A DNA stretch of 6,525 nucleotides from Nostoc sp. CHAB 5715 (GTDB taxonomy: Bacteria > Cyanobacteriota > Cyanobacteriia > Cyanobacteriales > Nostocaceae), in the NCBI RefSeq assembly GCF_020829685.1, contig NZ_JAIVFR010000376.1:1-6525 (forward strand). The letters are read 5' to 3'. The notes below the pieces were generated by a model. The model was not told where the DNA came from. It worked only from the letters and a program-made list of their open reading frames with translations, and searched no databases. Shown here one piece after another: positions 5,291-6,525 of the stretch; within the stretch, counting starts at the first letter, position 1, and each line of letters opens with the position of its first letter. Both the position numbers and the translations under genes were made by a program.

Positions 5291-5727
5291 TCAGGTATGA
5301 CTCTTTATCTGCCCACACCGACTAAGAAACTCGTCTGTTAGAGAGTGAAGCTCTTAACTGGGCGCAACCAGACGGCTGTTATGGGCTGACACTGGCGCTA
5401 ACAAGGAGTTTCTATGGTGAAACCGAGCCTAGAAAAGCAACCTACGAGGATGCGGGGCATAACCTCAAACCCCCGACTTTACTGGAGCTTAATTCCCGCC
5501 ACGTCATTAGTTAGATAGTGGCTAGAGTCTAGGGAATCCAGTGGTTGAATTGGCTACACCTAAAGAAACGAAACAATCTCACCGAGGGAACGAATAAAAA
5601 CGAACTAAGGGTCTAGGGTAAAGGTCGAACCCCAAGTAGGCTAGACGAGCAGCGGAACTCCCTTAGTTCGGGTAGGACAGACCGCAATTGGTCTGAGGTG
5701 TTCAGAGTACACGAATTAGAGTAGAGC

Positions 5728-6355
5728 ATGATTAGACACAGCACTAATGCTAGTGAATCTTGGAAGACGTTACCTTGGAAGAAATTTCGCCGTAACTTAT
5801 TCCGCCTACAAAGACGAGTTTACAAAGCTGTTCAAGTTGGAGACAAGCGCAAAGCAAAGTCCCTCCAAAAGCTAATTCTGAAATCCACCGCAGCAAGGTT
5901 ACTGGCAGTCCGTCAAGTATCACAGCTAAATGCTGGGAAAAAGACCCCCGGAATCGATGGCAAACGCTCGGCGCATGATGCACAGAAAATCCTATTTCTA
6001 AATCTAAGCTCCAAGCAAGAAGGAATAAAGCAGCAAACAATTGCTAGACTTAGCATTCCCGGCAATTCCTTACTCCGAAAACAAACACGTCAACGTTAAA
6101 GGCGAAAAATCACCTTTTGATGGGGACATCGCCTATTGGAGCGAACGTAACAGTAAACTCTACGACGGCGAAACCTCTTTTGCCTTAAAACGGCAAAACC
6201 ATACATGTGCAATCTGCGGGTTGAAGCTTCTATCCGATGAACGGGTTCACCTGCATCATAAGGACGGAAACCACACCAATTGGCGCAAAGAGAATCTAAT
6301 AGCAACTCACGAGAGTTGCCACGATTATCTACACATGAGCAAAAGCGAAAGCTAA
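5728..6355 (+). pseudogene. Group II intron-encoded protein, RT core deleted, HNH domain retained
   Basis: The full protein would be a reverse transcriptase/maturase with an HNH DNA nuclease, which splices the intron and copies it into DNA. The start is ATG 5728. Residues 1-78 are the RT0/RT1 region: SWKTLPWKKFRRNLFRLQRR, then ARLLAVRQVSQLNAGKKTPG and IDGK. At residues 79-80 the sequence jumps to RSAHDAQKILFLNLSSK, which belongs to the RT2 region near SYGFRPGRS in relatives, so about 75 residues were removed in frame. After residue 97 a second, larger loss (about 280 residues, including the YADD catalytic site and maturase domain X) joins a different frame at about 6029-6041. That frame reads PYSENKHVNVKGEKSPFDGD, then CAIC, HLHHKDGNHTNW and ESCHDYLH, a complete-looking HNH zinc-binding motif ending at TAA 6353-6355. 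The HNH frame has its own TTG at 6041. RT and maturase activities must be absent. Confidence 0.87.
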
Positions 6356-6364
6356 GAACGTCGG

Positions 6365-6398
6365 AAGCCGGATGCACTGAAAAGCGCACGTCCGGATT
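6365..6398 (+). ncRNA. Group II intron domain V, with defective triad pairing
   Basis: The 34 bases form the standard domain V shape. An outer stem (AAGCCGGA with TCCGGATT) is followed by a 2-base bulge CG (6389-6390) and an inner stem capped by the GAAA tetraloop (6379-6382). The AGC triad is at 6366-6368. Two departures are seen: the triad G (6367) faces A (6396) instead of the usual U, and the inner stem has an A-C mismatch (6376 with 6386). Domain V binds the catalytic metal ions, so these changes suggest an inactive ribozyme. It begins 10 bases after the HNH stop codon, the normal arrangement. Confidence 0.8.
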
Positions 6399-6401
6399 GT
6401 G

Positions 6402-6421
6402 CGGTTCGTTGATTGAAACCG
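6402..6421 (+). ncRNA. Candidate intron domain VI with bulged A
   Basis: CGGTTC (6402-6407) can pair with GAAACCG (6415-6421), leaving one unpaired A at 6416 on the 3' side of the stem, the place of the branch-point adenosine in domain VI. It follows domain V by three bases, as expected. Counting seven or eight bases on from the A puts the 3' splice site at about 6423-6424, but the expected AY ending is not there, so the boundary is uncertain. Confidence 0.4.
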
Positions 6422-6424
6422 AAG

Positions 6425-6525
6425 CCCTTTAGGACTTTGGAGGAAAATCGTCTCTACACCGCCTTGAGTGCAAACTCAGAAATATAGTAGAGATAACTTT
6501 AGTTTAGTGTGAGTGCGTCAAACCC
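6425..6525. other. 3' flank of the intron with nested stem-loop, no gene
   Basis: TCTCTAC (6451-6457) pairs with GTAGAGA (6487-6493), and inside it TGAGT (6465-6469) pairs with ACTCA (6474-6478) around a GCAA loop. A T-containing stretch follows (ACTTTAGTTTAG). I find no reading frame of substance here and no tRNA. It could be a terminator of a gene beyond the window or the end of another small repeat element. Confidence 0.45.

Larger units (their letters stand above)
5147..6424 (+). mobile_element. Degenerate group II intron (about 1.28 kb, internally deleted)
   Basis: The 5' end is GTGCG (5147), matching the group II consensus GUGYG. About 580 bases of structured RNA follow before the intron-protein start at 5728, the usual length for domains I-III. 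Visible stems include GATAGC/GCTATC (5159-5164, 5192-5197), CCGAGAGT/ACTCTCGG (5209-5216, 5225-5232), GTCTG/CAGAC (5232-5236, 5260-5264) and CAGACC/GGTCTG (5678-5683, 5690-5695). Domain V is at 6365-6398. TTAATT at 5489-5494, about 345 bases in, could be EBS1 pairing with the last five exon bases AATTA (5142-5146). Full-length relatives are about 2.5 kb; the missing part is mostly reverse transcriptase coding sequence. No HIP1 site lies inside, in keeping with separate origin. The 3' boundary is only approximate. The intron is opposite in orientation to the neighbouring small genes and lies between genes. Confidence 0.85.

Noticed and set aside
5750..6040. - strand open frame over the intron protein
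   Set aside because: It is antisense to the recognisable RT0/RT1 coding region.
6096..6389. - strand open frame over the HNH domain
   Set aside because: It is the shadow of the HNH coding sequence and of domain V.
6440..6500. tRNA gene
   Set aside because: The nested stems do not make a cloverleaf, and there is no T-loop or anticodon arm consensus.
6399..6525. A second, tandem group II intron starting after domain V
   Set aside because: The likeness to the intron 5' end stops after about 20 bases, and the expected GATAGC/GCTATC stem does not follow. It is kept only as a finding.

Overview
The window looks like chromosome or large-plasmid DNA of a filamentous, Nostoc/Anabaena-type cyanobacterium. 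The evidence is nine copies of the HIP1 octamer GCGATCGC (starting at 40, 1430, 2669, 3589, 3926, 4553, 5010, 5036 and 5118), a typical cyanobacterial DUF2993 protein, small palindromic interspersed repeats, and a group II intron with an HNH-type intron protein. No species can be named from the sequence alone.

Layout. (a) 1-950: the 3' two thirds of a UDP-glucose 6-dehydrogenase gene (+), then a 123-bp palindromic MITE flanked by a perfect 10-bp target duplication, then a hairpin terminator between convergent genes. (b) 952-1746: an intact DUF2993/LmeA-like gene (-). (c) 1789-2292: gene-free, repeat-bearing spacer. (d) 2293-4150: a cluster of broken genes, all on the - strand. It holds an N-terminal fragment of an Eco57I-type DNA methylase with an in-frame TAG, a membrane-anchored P-loop ATPase with a frameshift and a second MITE inserted just before its Walker A motif, and an unrecognised upstream gene with one or two frameshifts. 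(e) 4151-5019: an operator-like array of 11-bp-phased repeats, a terminator, and three small - strand reading frames. One looks like a helix-turn-helix protein; the other two may be halves of one frameshifted gene. A perfect 28-bp palindrome lies between them. (f) 5147 to about 6424: a degenerate group II intron (+). Its protein gene keeps the N-terminal RT0/RT1 part and the C-terminal HNH nuclease but has lost the catalytic core of the reverse transcriptase. Domain V is recognisable but carries a mismatch in the catalytic triad. (g) 6425-6525: a nested stem-loop and no gene.

Interpretation. Two ordinary chromosomal genes (ugd, DUF2993) border what reads as decaying mobile or plasmid-derived DNA. 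The best-supported result is the MITE at 3009-3197. Removing its 189 bp plus one 7-bp target duplication restores an uninterrupted reading frame through a P-loop, GVPGVGKD. I see no intact new defence or mobility system. The interest lies in two short non-autonomous elements with readable insertion scars, a mini group II intron, and the unidentified ATPase module.
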